Source: Saprolegnia diclina VS20 (lineage: Eukaryota > Oomycota > Saprolegniomycetes > Saprolegniales > Saprolegniaceae). Taken from it: 64,000 bases of DNA. The DNA is taken from positions 199,951-263,950 of the forward strand of contig NW_008246097.1 in assembly GCF_000281045.1 (NCBI RefSeq), given 5' to 3'. Below are positions 39,683-50,968 of this stretch, in pieces. How positions within the stretch are numbered: position 1 is the stretch's first letter; each line of letters begins with the position of its first letter. Both the position numbers and the translations under genes were made by a program. Under the pieces are notes generated by a model. The model made no database searches and was not told the DNA's origin. It worked only from the letters and a program-made list of their open reading frames with translations.

Positions 39683-42509
39683 TTATTGCAGCACAAGGTC
39701 GATCACGTCCTTGCGCTTGAGCGCGCGTGGCACGCCCTTGTCGGCGATGCGGTCCCGCAAGACGGCGGTCATCATCGCGCGCTTCTCGGTTTGCATCGCA
39801 AAGATCTTTTCTTCGATCGTGTCCTACACCCGTGCAATAGTCTCACAGTGATACTGTACCATGTCTACCTTCATGATGTAGCGCGTCACGATGACGCGGT
39901 GCGTTTGACCAATGCGGTGCGCGCGGTCAATGGCTTGGCTCTCGAGGCTCGGGTTCCAGCACGGCTCCATGACAAAGACGCGGCGCGTCGCAGTGAGGTT
40001 GAGTCCCAGCGCACCGCTCTTGAGCGAGAGGAAGAGCACGTTGAGGCGCCCGCCTTGGTACGCGTCGACGACCTGCGCGCGCTCCTAGTCTTGCCCATCA
40101 GACTCGGAACTCTGTTGCCAAGGGCTACCCGGGGCGCCATGCGACCGTCGAGCTGCCCGACCGAGATCTCGGGGTTGATTGCATGCAGCTGCTCGCGGAG
40201 CAGGTCCAAGAACGACCGCCACTCGGAGATGACGAGGCACGGCTCGTTCGAGGCCGTCGCCGCACGCAGCGCGTCAAAGAGGGTTTGCATTTTGGTCGAG
40301 AGCGGGACGCGCGGCATGTGGCGACGTGAGCCGTCTTCGTTGATGAGCGGCATCGTGAGGAGCGACGGCGAGTCGCACACCTGGCGCAGTCGCAAGAGCA
40401 ATTCAAAGACGTGGAGGCCCGTGGACTTTGTGCGGCCGAGCGTTTCTTGGACCTCGCGCCGCGTAATGTGGTGCACTTGGCGGTACCAGAGCCGCTCGGC
40501 GTCGGTCGCAAACGTCAAGACGACGCGCTCGTCAAGTTTTTCCGGTAAATTCGCAGTCGCTGCCGACTTGAGCCGGCGAAGAAGGTAGAGATCGACGAGC
40601 GACGCCAAGTGGGTGTCGTCGCCAATGCGCGGGATGCCAATGAACTTGAAGAGCGGGTGGAGGTCCTCGCATCGGTTCTGGATCGGCGTGCCGGTGACGC
40701 ACCACCGCGCCCGCGCGTGCAGCTGAAACGACGCTTGCGTGCTGGAATTCATACATTGAGATTCAGATTCGCGATGGAGAAACCTACCGGGCAGCAGTCA
40801 TGTTGGCTATCAAGTGGGCTTCGTCGAGGATGACGCGGTCCCACTGCACGCGGTGGAGCTTGGAGAGCAACACTTTTTCTTCGCGGAGCCGCTTGGTGGC
40901 GATCCATGACGTGTCCTTGCGCGGCGCAGTGCGGTGCACCTACCCCAGGTAGAGTCCACGATCTGCTCTTTCCTCTTGATAACTTGATACTACCATGGAG
41001 ACGGGTATCGCGACTTCAGGCAAGCGGAGCACATCGTACGTCGAGAGTACAATATCATATGCGTGAAAGTCCGGGTCGCGCCGGAACCGCTTCCGGTCTG
41101 TTCCGTGGTAGACGCCGACGGACAGCGATGTTTTGTGCTTGATCTCGCGCTCCCATTGGTGCAGGAGCGACAGCGGCGCGATGATGAGCGTCGGCCGCGA
41201 CTTCTCCGCCGCGTTGGCGTCGCGCGACCGCTCGATGAGCGCCAGGCAGCTCACCGTCTTGCCGAGGCCCATTTCGTCGGCAAGGATCCCGCCCTTGACC
41301 TCGTCGAGAATGCCCGGGTGCTCGCGCTCCCACATCCAATCGACGGCGCGCTCTTGGTACGGCTCGAGCACATGGGCCGGCTTCTTGGTCGCCGACTGCA
41401 GCACGAGCCCTAAATCGCGATACGGTTGTGATATTATGGGACAGTAGGGACGACCTCGCGTCGTCTGTACGTGCTTGGCGATCGGCGATGTCATGGAAAT
41501 GTCGCCCGACGCGTCGTCGCCGTCAAAGCTCGAGAGCTCGCTGTAGACCGACTGCCGCCGGAGAAGCGCTTTCGTCTTCTTGCTTGGTACGCTCTGCGCC
41601 TGCTTGAGTCGGCTGCGGCCTCGTAATAGCTTGTGGGTCTGCGGCGTCGCTGCACTGTGGGGAAATGCATCGCGCTCGTCGTCGTCCGGGTCGGGCAGCG
41701 ACGGCATCATGCCCAGTTGGCTGAGCAAGATGGACATGTCGGGCGCGTTCTCAAGCATCTCGTCATGCGACGCGCCAGGAGCGTCGTCGTCATCATCGCG
41801 ATTGTTGCTGTTGTTGCCGAATGAGTAGTCCATCGACTCGTCCAGAGCTGCCTCGTCTGCCTGTTGTTCGCTAGGTGGCATGTGAAGTCGTAGATGACGC
41901 AGAGGAGGCCGTCCCGATGGATGCGCTGGCGATGTATGCACGAGCGTGCGCGAGAGGTGCTCTAGCGTTGGCGTTGGCGTGTCTTCGTCCACCTCGTCGT
42001 CGTCGGGCAGTCGGAACGGGATCACGCTCGTGTCCGCACTGGTCGCTAGAATGGGCTTTGTCGCCGTCGTGCTCGAGCGGTCTCCTGTGATGGGCGAGAG
42101 CGACGCCATGCGCCGGCAGAGCGTCATGGACACGTCGTCGAGGCTCGCTTGCAGCTCTTTCGAGTCGAACTCGGGGAAGAAGCTGCTCTTGCTGCCGCTG
42201 CTGGGCCGCAATCGCTTCTTCCTCGGACCTAAGCAGCGTGAGCTCATGGCGCACTGAGTATCGCGTACCTGGCGTGCTGTACTCGAACGAGACGTTGGCC
42301 GGCGTATGGTACGCATACGAGCCATCGTCGTCGTCGAGCAGCGACGGTGGGTCCTCCTGCAGCACCGCAAAGAGCCGCTCCATGTTCGCAATGTCCTCTG
42401 CGCTGGCCTCGTAGGCGCGGACCTCTGCCGCGCCGAAGCGGCCGTTGACGACGCCCTCGACGTACCCGCGCCAGTGCTGCTCGTACGCGGCCTCCCAGCA
42501 GCAGCCCAT
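39683..42509 (-). CDS. SNF2-family ATPase, Rad5/Rad16/TTF2-like
   Basis: Six exons (42509-42269, 42228-40994, 40939-40788, 40741-40129, 40084-39869, 39823-39683) encode up to 865 residues; a further 45-nt in-frame intron is likely at the AAG/GTCGTCCC region near 41455-41411. Residues 1-340 are acidic, disordered and unrecognised. The ATPase core shows motif I DEMGLGKT, motif II DEAH (VILDEAHLIA), motif III WCVTGTPIQN, and C-terminal helicase motifs LNVLFLSLKSGALGLNLT and ESQAIDRAHRIGQT. No RING finger lies between the two lobes, unlike Rad5/HLTF, so TTF2 or a lineage-specific relative fits better. It is expected in the nucleus as a DNA translocase acting in repair or transcription. TCCGGA motifs lie just upstream of the ATG. 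Confidence 0.9.
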
Positions 42510-42541
42510 GCTCTTGTTGATGATGACCTCTTCCGCGTCTA

Positions 42542-42586
42542 TCCGGAGAATGATCCGGATAAACCACTTGAATTTCCCGCCGGATA
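42542..42586. promoter_or_regulatory. TCCGGA motifs upstream of the SNF2 gene
   Basis: ATCCGGAG (core 42542-42547) and GATCCGGATA (core 42554-42559) lie 33-50 nt upstream of the ATG, followed by a partial copy CCGGATA near 42580. The cores are 12 nt apart. The arrangement matches the CPSF2 and CSN4 upstream regions. Confidence 0.45.
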
Positions 42587-42596
42587 CAGGGTTGCA

Positions 42597-42629
42597 GTCA
42601 AGATGGCGTCAAGATGGCGTCAAGATGGG
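42597..42629. repeat. 11-bp tandem repeat (GTCAAGATGGC)
   Basis: Two exact copies and a third with one change in the last base lie in the SNF2 upstream region. Confidence 0.85.
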
Positions 42630-43152
42630 GGGTTGAGGGTCTCTCTTGAAGGAATGGGAAGGAGGGGGGGCGGAGGGGGGTCTGTAAACGGTGGTACCTT
42701 GCGCCAGGTACGTACTGTAGTGGTACCCTCGCCAGTCAGTTGTCGCCCGCTTCAAGCTGCCAATATCCAGTCTTTAAGACAGTGTATTGCGAGCGATCGT
42801 GCGTTTGCCCGTGATCGTAACCAGCTGCACCGAGTTGCTGCTGCGTTGCGATTCCGAGGCTCGATACAGTGTACATCAACACCATTTTGAGTCGTAGTTG
42901 AGCGACTCACTCGATAGAGCTCCTTGCCTTTTCGAGTCGTCGGTCGCCTTCGCTTCTGTTCGATCGCGACATGCGTCGGTCGTGCGGGTCGTTGGACGTT
43001 CGACAGCAAGGTGGAGTATCCTACTGATACCGGTACCGGTACCGCTCGTAGTTGATCGGTGGCGCGAGCGAGGGGAGGGTCTTGGTTGCAGCAGCTCGCT
43101 CTAGACTGCAGTATTCCTCTACTAAATCGTCTGACATGTATTGTATGGTCCA

Positions 43153-43827
43153 TTAAAACCAGGCTGGCCGCTGCATCGCTGGCTGCACATATCGACTAAA
43201 CGTCTCGGGCGGCGTCGCTGGGAGCTGGTACTCGGTTGGCCGCAGAAGCGACCGGCACGGTGGCAAGCGCGGCTGGACGGTAGAGCTGTGAAACGGAGGA
43301 GGAGGACCGGCGTGGCGCTTGGCTGGCGGCGGCGAATAGCGCATCCACGGCGTCGCCTCTCGCTTGATGGCCTCGTGGCGGCTGCTCAAAAGCACGTGGA
43401 CGGACGGCAGCACCCCTGCGTTCTCCGTGGGTGATATGGGCTCGTCGTCGCGTTTGCGGTGGCGCCAGCAGAGCCCGCCGCCCCGCGCGTACGTCGTGCA
43501 GTGCTCGACCTTGCAGAGGCGACCGCCGCCGTGCCGGACGCACTTGGAGCGCATGTGTGCTTGCTTCTCGCAGCCTTCCTCGGTGCAGCGCGGTTTGTCC
43601 ACCTTGGGGCCGTGGAGCGTGCAGAAGCGGCCTTGGCGCACGTGTACGCCGCAGTTGGGCGCCTCGCACTTGCGCTTGCCTCCATGGCGGACGCAGAGGC
43701 TGCGCGCGTAGACTTGGTTGCGGCAGTCGTCGACCTGGCAGCGCGACCGGTGGCGGTGGAAGACGCACTTCCACGAGCCCGGCACGACCGCTTGGTTGCA
43801 CTCGTTAAAGAAGCACGTGGTCTCCAT
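43153..43827 (-). CDS. Cysteine/histidine zinc-repeat protein (oomycete WRKY19-like family)
   Basis: Single exon, 224 residues from the ATG at 43827 (METTCFFNECN). Residues 1-135 consist of about five repeats of roughly 25 residues with the pattern C-x4-C...C-x2-H-GG: RSRCQVDDCRNQVYARSLC, VRHGGKRKC, EAPNCGVHVRQGRFCTLHG, RCTEEGCEKQAHMRSKC, LCKVEHCTTYARGGGLC. Oomycetes have many such genes, often auto-annotated as probable WRKY transcription factor 19 because of the zinc repeats; no WRKYGQK motif is present. The C-terminal 85 residues are Pro/Arg-rich and disordered. Nucleic-acid binding is plausible but unproven. Confidence 0.75.
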   Translation of the reverse strand: METTCFFNECNQAVVPGSWKCVFHRHRSRCQVDDCRNQVYARSLCVRHGGKRKCEAPNCGVHVRQGRFCTLHGPKVDKPRCTEEGCEKQAHMRSKCVRHGGGRLCKVEHCTTYARGGGLCWRHRKRDDEPISPTENAGVLPSVHVLLSSRHEAIKREATPWMRYSPPPAKRHAGPPPPFHSSTVQPRLPPCRSLLRPTEYQLPATPPETFSRYVQPAMQRPAWF

Positions 43828-44723
43828 GACGGCGCAAATCACCAACTGGCGATGGATTACACTGTATCGGGACGTTCGTCCGTTGTGGCTCAGTCCACTG
43901 TATCTCTGGCCTCAAGAAAACCCCGCTGAATTGCGATCTGGGTGAGAGCTATACTACTACTATACATGATGGCTGCGTAATGAGCACACCGCTCCTCGCT
44001 TGGCCGCCTGCTGTCGCTTGGCGCACAAATGCGAGTGCGTGGCGGTGTCGAGTCGAGCTTGCCAAGCGCTCGGTGGTTGCTCTCGACTTGCCAGCTGGAG
44101 GCGCTTGGTCACCGCGTCCCTTACGAGCCGCGCAACGTGCCGCGACAAGCCGCATTGGCCTTGATGGCGGACCGACCGACTCGGCACTAGTACATACAGC
44201 GTCCTCCTCGCGCAACACAGCGCATCGATATCGTGTAGCGGCGTCCATACAGTAGCTTTTTATGGACCCGAAACACCGCGGTGTGGATCGACGCCGCAAC
44301 TTGTGGATTCTCATGCGTGCGAAAAAGCTGGCGCAGAAATCTTGCGCAGGTACGTGGCTGCAGCGTGGGATATTTGTACGTTGGAGTATACAGGCGGAAC
44401 GCCAGCACAAACGTCTCTTGTGGACGCGAGCTTGCCTTGCACGACAGCAATCATCGCAGCCAGTTTGTAGCTTTGTCGTAGTATCGCGTGGATAGCGATG
44501 GAGCAAACATGGAGCTGGCGAACACTATCCGCACTGGATCGGTCGGTGGATACATGTCGTGGATAGATCTCGAGCTTCACTTCACGGCTGTCGGACGACC
44601 TGTGCGGGCAGGCACTGAGTTGTCCGACAGCTGTGAAAATCACCACATAATCACAAATTGCACAGCGTGTGAATCTAAAAGCCACGTGTGGTTTTCACGC
44701 ACCGCTCATATCTCGTTTGCAGG
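43828..44723. other. Divergent intergenic region upstream of the ZIP transporter
   Basis: This is about 0.9 kb between the zinc-repeat gene (minus) and the ZIP transporter (plus). No gene is supported. A strong inverted repeat lies close to the transporter start. Confidence 0.5.
44581..44637 (+). promoter_or_regulatory. Inverted repeat / hairpin just upstream of the ZIP transporter
   Basis: Arms TTCACGGCTGTCGGAC (44581-44596) and GTCCGACAGCTGTGAA (44622-44637) are complementary at 15 of 16 positions with a 25-nt loop. The element ends 86 nt before the ATG, so it may be in the promoter or the 5' leader of the transporter mRNA. Confidence 0.6.
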
Positions 44724-46002
44724 ATGCTGGCCCGACGCTGCGTCCTCGCCGCCGTCCTCGCGGTGGCCATCATGGCCGTCGCTGCGCACTCGCATGGCGA
44801 GCGGTACGACCTCTCGCTATATGCGGCCACTCATGCGGCGTAGCGGCCACCACCACCATCAGCACGACGACGACCATGGCCACTCGCACGACCATCGCGA
44901 TCTTCTGCGACCTGAGGCGATACCGGTGCCGCCCTCTGGATGCCCTCATCACCATGGCAAGCATGCGCACCATGATGAGCATGGCCATGACCACAGCCAC
45001 CATCATGGCCACGACCACAACCACGAGCATGGCCATGACCACAGTCACGGTCATGACCACAGTCACGGTCATGACCACAGTCACGTTCACGAGCATCCCG
45101 AGAAGCAGGCGCTTGCGGCCACGTCATTGTCCGAGTGGATGCAACTGTCGTTGTGGACCGAGGCGCTTTTCGCGACCGCGCTCGTAGGCGCGGCGCCCGT
45201 CATCGTTCTCTTCTTCGTGCCACTTGGCCGCTCGACCGACATCGCGGCGCAGAAGCCGCTCCTCCGCGTCTTTCTGAGTTTTGCCGCGGGCGGTCTGCTC
45301 GGCGATGCGCTCTTGCACTTGCTGCCGCACTCGCTGCCAAGCCACAGTGACCATGACCACGACCACAACCACAGCAGCGACGGCGGGCATGCCCACTCGG
45401 TGGCCGACCTCGCGCCGTACCTCTATGTGCTTGGCGGCCTCCTGTCGTTTCTTATGCTCGAAAAGCTCGTGCGCGCCCACACGGGCCATGGACATTTGCA
45501 CGGCCACAGCCACGACAATGCGGCGCACAAGAAGAACGACGACGCCCCGGACGCGACGACCACGATCGCCGCGGCCGGGTACCTCAACCTCGCGGCCGAC
45601 TTTTCCCACAACTTCACCGACGGCCTCGCGATCGGCGCTACGTTTGTGCACGGGCGCGCCAGCGGGTGGCAGACGACCGCGGCCATGCTGCTGCACGAAG
45701 TGCCCCACGAGATTGGCGATTTTGCCATTTTGCTGCAATCCGGCTTTACGCGCCGCCAAGCCATGTGGACGCAGCTGTACACGGCGGTTGGCGCGATGGT
45801 TGGCACTCTGGTTGGCTTGCTCCTCGAGTCGGAAGCCGGCGCGTGGGTGACGCCGTTCACGGCCGGCGGCTTCGTCTACATTGCGTGTACGAGCGTCTTT
45901 CCCGAGCTGCTCGAAGACACGTCGTTGACGTCATCGCTCTTGCAGCTTGCCGCCATGGTGCTCGGCATTGCGCTCATGCTGCTGATTGCGCTCTTTGAGT
46001 AG
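44724..46002 (+). CDS. ZIP-family zinc transporter, SLC39A7/KE4-like
   Basis: Two exons (44724-44803, 44844-46002) encode 412 residues. Exon 1 is a signal peptide (MLARRCVLAAVLAVAIMAVA). A long His/Asp-rich luminal or extracellular stretch follows, including an 18-bp nucleotide repeat encoding HDHSHG (about 45034-45087). About eight TM segments carry the ZIP signatures: HNFTDGLAIGA in TM4 and LLHEVPHEIGDFAILL in TM5, whose His and Asp/Glu residues line the metal site. A second His-rich loop lies between TM3 and TM4. The HEXPHEXGD form places it in the LIV-1/KE4 subfamily; KE4 members move zinc from ER/Golgi or across the plasma membrane into the cytosol. The signal-peptide exon was chosen over a longer 5' reading frame because it restores a typical ZIP N-terminus. 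Confidence 0.92.
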
Positions 46003-46086
46003 TAGTTGTGTGCATAATGTACATTCAACACTAAGACGACGAGATCCTTCTCATCGGAGCAGAACACGAGCGTCGCTGGTCACCCG

Positions 46087-46141
46087 CGAAAATGCAGCGA
46101 AAATGCAGCGAAAATGCAGCGAAAATGCAGCGAAAATGCAA
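46087..46141. repeat. 11-bp tandem repeat, five copies (CGAAAATGCAG)
   Basis: Four exact copies and a fifth with one base changed lie head to tail in the 170-bp convergent spacer between the ZIP transporter and the channel gene. Confidence 0.95.
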
Positions 46142-46172
46142 GCGCTCAATACGAGATACCCGATACGACACG

Positions 46173-49100
46173 CTACGACGTCTCGATGTCGGTCAAGGAC
46201 GGGCCGGTGACGCGGCGGCTCGATGACTCGCCCGCCGCCTCGAGCGAGTCGATGAGTACGCGTGCACGGGGTCCCTTGGCTTCGTCCGCGTGGCTTGGCA
46301 TGCTAGTCCAGCGCGTCTCTGGCGTCGTCCTCTTGGGCTCGACCGTGAATGCATTCATGTTGACAATCTATGGCAGGCACTTGATAACTTGATACAAAAA
46401 CAGACGACGTACGAGCTTGCGGCCGACCTTGGCAAACTGGCGCCGTACAGCCTCGTTCTTCTTGGGCTCGGCCTACGCCCAGGACGATGACGCTGGCGAT
46501 GCCACGGACGAGGACGCACCTGTTTCGGGGCGTCGTAGACCGACTGTCCGTCAAAATCAAACTTCTTGAGCCGGCTCACCAAGGTCGCGATCGCGCGATG
46601 CTTGGACTTGTCGCCGTCGCCGTAAAAGTTGACGAGCTTGACGATGATTCTGTCGACTGTGGCGTACGCGTCCAGCAGCGCCTTGTCGGTCACGACCGGT
46701 TGCTGGGTCGGGAAGCGCGGTACGTTCTGCGACGACGCCTCGCGCGCGTCGGCCTCTTTTTGAATTTTGAGCAATTTGGCCCGGATCTCCTTCATGATAT
46801 GGTTGGAGATATCTACGTATTCCGATTGCTTCAAAATCCGTCGGAGAGAGAGAGTACTAGGGTAGTGCGAGTGGATATGGTCCATGCCGCTGCGGCTCAG
46901 GACGTAGAGGATGCCAAACGTCTTGCAGCGAATGCTCGCCGAGCGCTTGGAGTTCAAGAGCATCGCAAGCTCCCCAAAGTACGAGCCTTCCGAGAGTACC
47001 TACGCGCACAGCAGGATATGTCGAATTTGCATCGTATCGGACGTACCTTGCACAGCATTTCCTGGGGCGTGTTGGCGTTGATGACGACGTCGACCGTGCC
47101 TTTGACAAGAAAGTACATGTGGCGCCCAAACTCGCCCTAGACAACATGATATATGCGACGGTCGTTTCATGTCTACCTCGCGAAAGACAAACTCGCCGGG
47201 CGTAAAGCACTCTTGGTTGAGAATGCCCATGAGGTACGAGATGCACGCGTCGTCTTGGTTGGCAAAGAATGGAATTTTGGTGACCACGTCCTTGTTCAAG
47301 TGGATGACGAGCTGCGTGCGGAGGTCGTCCGAGAGCTCGTGGACGAGGTCCGAGTCGGCCGAGATCTCTTTTTGCGCCAAGTAAAACTCAAAGTGCTTGC
47401 GAATGCGCACACGGAGCGGTTTTGGCAAGTTGCGCTCGTTCATGTATTCCTATGCAATGTATTTATTTCAAAACTGAATGTCAAAACTGAATGTCAAAAC
47501 TCAATTTCAAAACGACAACGTACCTTGACGCGGTCCAGCTTTTCCTTGGCGATAGTGCCTTTTGTTTGCATTTGGTCGACGAGCGCCGACATGGACCCAA
47601 TGATGTAGCCGAAAATCGACGCGCCAAGCAGCATGTAGAACGTCACGTAGATGACTTCGAGCGGCGTCACGGGCAAAATGTCGCCGTACCCGACCGTTGC
47701 CATGGTCGTGAAGCTAAAGTAAAGCGACGTGACGTACTTGTCGAACGCCGGCGCCGTCCACAGCGTCGGGCTGATCCAGCACTCGCCATAGATCTGCTGC
47801 GAGAGCTGCCCGATAAAAAAGAAGATGCAGGCCGAGAGATGCGCGATAAAACACACCTACATATATGTCTCCGCACACGAATCTCAATCTCAATTTCAAA
47901 GACGTACGTGCACAAAGAGCTTCATGAGGCGAATGGCGGCAGGGCTCAAGTCCAAGACGTTCTCGACACTGCTCACGCTGCGATTGAGTTTGAGGAGGCG
48001 CATGAGTTTGAGCAGCCGCGCGAGGCGCACGAAGCGAATGAGTTTGAGATTCTGGAACGACGAGACGGTCGTCGCATTCAGCTGCGCGGCGGACGGGCTC
48101 ATGGCGTCCGCGACAGCTCCAATCGGAAACGTCGAGGCCACGTCGATCCAAAACCAAAATTTGAGATAGCTACGTAATTTGCGACATAGCCCGTCCAAAG
48201 GAAGTAGGAGCTATATACCGTTTGGCAATCTTCTGGGCGTCCATGACGAGCTGACTCTCGTCGTCGAGGTACCCGGTTCGAAAGTTGAGGACGATGTCAA
48301 GCCCAAACACACTATCGACGCAATAGTCCAACATCTAGCAGCACCCGCGTTTGCACAATCGTAGAAACAGTCTCGTACAATCACGACCGGGTCGACGGTC
48401 ATGTCCCCCATGTAGCCGCCTTGAAATGCGAATTGAAAAGGGATGCTCATGACGTTGTAGACGATCAAGACGCCGAGAAGGATGTCCCAGCGCAGCTTCC
48501 ATGGGGCGTGCGGACGAATGAGCGCGCGCAGTCGCTTGGGTTGCGTAAACGCTTTCTCGTACTTGGGCTTCATACCTACAAGCCAATGTGAATAGTTGAT
48601 ACAAAACACAATGCAAAGACCGTCCAAAATGACTTTTTTTGAAAAGACAGAGTTGAACACCGAGACGCGGGGGCTTAGAAAGTGGGGCAACAGCTTCAAA
48701 ATGTGCGCGGGAAACTGCTCAATCGGCAGCGGCGTCCCATTCAACGAGATTTTGAGGTGCGGCCAGAGGTCTTCGACGCGCCGGAGCTGCCCCGGGTCGT
48801 CCTTGCACTTGTCGAACATCTAGACAAGAATAAGTACAAACGACGCACGAGTCGGGTGTACCGCGTAGCGCTGCATCATGATGGCGTGGGTGTCCATGTA
48901 ATTCTTCTTGCGGAGGTCGTAGTACTCGGTAAGAATTCTCTCCGTGTCGGGGTACTCTTCCAAGAGCGCGCCAAAGTCTTCCTTGAGCAGTGTGTACATT
49001 TCGCAATTCGTGAGGCTAATGTACGTATTCTCGCGGAGACAGTAGAAGAGCAGCGGGGCTTCGCCAAAATAGGTGTTTTCGCTGAGCACGTCGAGAAGGA

Positions 49101-50821
49101 CGCGATGGCCTTGGATCGTCGAGTTGCACGCCGAGACTATGCCCGAGTTCAAAAAGTACATTTCCCGGCCCACCGTGTGCTCTTTGGCAATGACCGAGTC
49201 GGCCAAGAGGAAGAGCGGCTTGATGTTGGTGGCCATGTCCATGACAAATTGGGCATTGATGTTGCGAATGGCGGGAATCCTACGTATTTCACAATGAAAT
49301 GAATCCAAATTGTCGACAATACCGAAAAATATCGCGGCACGTTTCGTGGACAACTTCGTTGCGCAGATTGAGCGACACTTCGCTGAGAATCGACGACTCG
49401 TCAAAGAGCGAGGCGCGCTGGAGGTAGTGCTCAAAGTACCTACAACACATGAGCGGGTTGTCGTTGCAGGACCAACGAGTACCGGCAGAGCTTGACCCGC
49501 AGCTCGTTGGGCAGCTTGTGCACGCGAATGTACTCCTTGACGTCCATCATCTTCATCTGGTACGCTGCCGCTCGCGTGTCCATGGACTCGAGCAGCGACG
49601 AGATGGAGCCGATGACAAAGCCAAAGACGGACGCGCCAATCATCATGGCAATCGTTGCATACAGGCGCTCCGAGACTGAGACTGCGTGGACGTCGCCAAA
49701 GCCAACGCCGGCGAGCGTCGTCATGACCCAGTAGAGACTGTACATGTACCGGATGCTGTCGCGCTCGAAGCGAAGGTCGTCGTCTTGGAGCCATGTCACG
49801 TTGGGCCGGTACGTCGAATAATCTGAGGTGGGACTGAGCGAGAGGCGGCGGCCCAATGGCGGATCCACGGGGCCGCCGAGCAAATGGAAGAAGCAGGCCA
49901 TGACATGCGAGAGGAAGAGCACGAGCATGATGAGGCGGACGAGGCGCACCATGCCGGGGTTGAAGCCGAACCGATCTTCAGCCTACGAAGACAACACCGT
50001 CAAGACGACCACACGTTGGAGGTCGCACCGTTTTAAAGAAGACACGGAGCTTGACGAGCCGCGTGAGCTTGAGGATGCGAAAGACGCGGAAGATGCGGAT
50101 GAGCTGAATCGAGTTCGAGTCGCCGAGGGTCGCGTTCGTGGCCGTCGCGACGGCTTGCAGCGGAAACGTCGAGAAAAAGTCGATCAGGAACCACGTCTTG
50201 ACGTACTGCTTGGCGATCTCTCGGTGGTTGACGACGAGCTGGTCCTGCTCGTCGTGGTACCCCATCATAAAGTTGCGCACAATGTCAACGCCAAAGAAGC
50301 CATCGACAAAGTTGTCGACCGTGGCCCAGAGTCCCGAGGCCACTTGGAGCCTACGCACGCATCGAGCCAAGTGCAAGCGACGGTCTCAAGTACCCCGGAA
50401 AACACACGCCGAGTGGCACTGTGATACCGCTGTACGCGATAAGGACCGCCATGAAGACGTCCCACTGCGTCGCACGCGCGCTTTTCGGGTCGATGACGTA
50501 CGTCTTCGGGCTCTGCGCCCTGGCCTTGATCTTGAGCATCGACCTGCGAATCGACGACCCATGGACGCTCTCGAGCGGCGGCGCGCTCTTGACCGACCGG
50601 GTCTGCGCGCTACCCTCGGCGGCGATTTGCACGTTGTTGTACCCGGTCTCGTACTGCGTGAGCTCTTGCGCGACCTTCTTGAGAGCCAAGTGGCGAATGC
50701 GGGGCGGCGCGATCGGCTTCTTGCGGCCCTTGGCCTTTGCAGAGCCGCTGGCCGTCATGGACGTTCGCACCGAGCCGCGCGTCGACGCAGACTTCTTCCC
50801 CATGCGCGCATTGACGTTCAT
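46173..50821 (-). CDS. Tandem (12-TM) voltage-gated cation channel with two cyclic-nucleotide-binding-like domains
   Basis: Sixteen exons, all junctions in phase, encode 1314 residues: 50821-50394, 50350-50029, 49982-49483, 49439-49323, 49279-48862, 48819-48621, 48575-48379, 48334-48219, 48169-47908, 47856-47524, 47449-47177, 47136-47047, 46999-46858, 46812-46520, 46472-46413, 46367-46173. Each half has a basic or acidic leader, S1-S6 and a C-linker plus CNBD. Half 1: S4-like IRIFRVFRILKLTRLVKLR, filter region TTLAGVGFGD, and a CNBD with FGEAPLLFYCLRENT. Half 2: S4 LIRFVRLARLLKLMRLLK, canonical K+ filter TTMATVGYGD, and a CNBD with FGELAMLLNSKRSAS that keeps the phosphate-binding Arg. Two halves would assemble as a dimer equivalent of a tetramer (inference). 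It belongs to the EAG/HCN/plant-Shaker-like superfamily at the plasma membrane. The halves are joined by an in-phase splice (48862/48819), which argues for one gene. Confidence 0.85.
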
Positions 50822-50968
50822 AGTGCTGACGTAGAAAGTGCAATCTGGCGCCTTTTCGCAAATCCGCGCAAATGTTCCAGGCGTCGATTCACTGTCACTT
50901 GAAGGACAGGAGGATACGTTCGAGATAATATTAGAGTAGGATAGGATAGCGTCGCGTTGGATACTTGC

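Larger units (their letters stand above)
42510..43152. other. Intergenic region with short repeats and a purine run
   Basis: This is the promoter region of the SNF2 gene and the 3' region of the zinc-repeat gene. It contains TCCGGA motifs, an 11-bp repeat (GTCAAGATGGC, about three copies at 42597-42629) and a G/A-rich run near 42649-42681. No gene was seen. Confidence 0.55.

Noticed and set aside
42649-42681. G-rich run as a G-quadruplex
   Set aside because: Only three G-runs of three or more bases are separated by loops, so a standard four-tract quadruplex is not supported.
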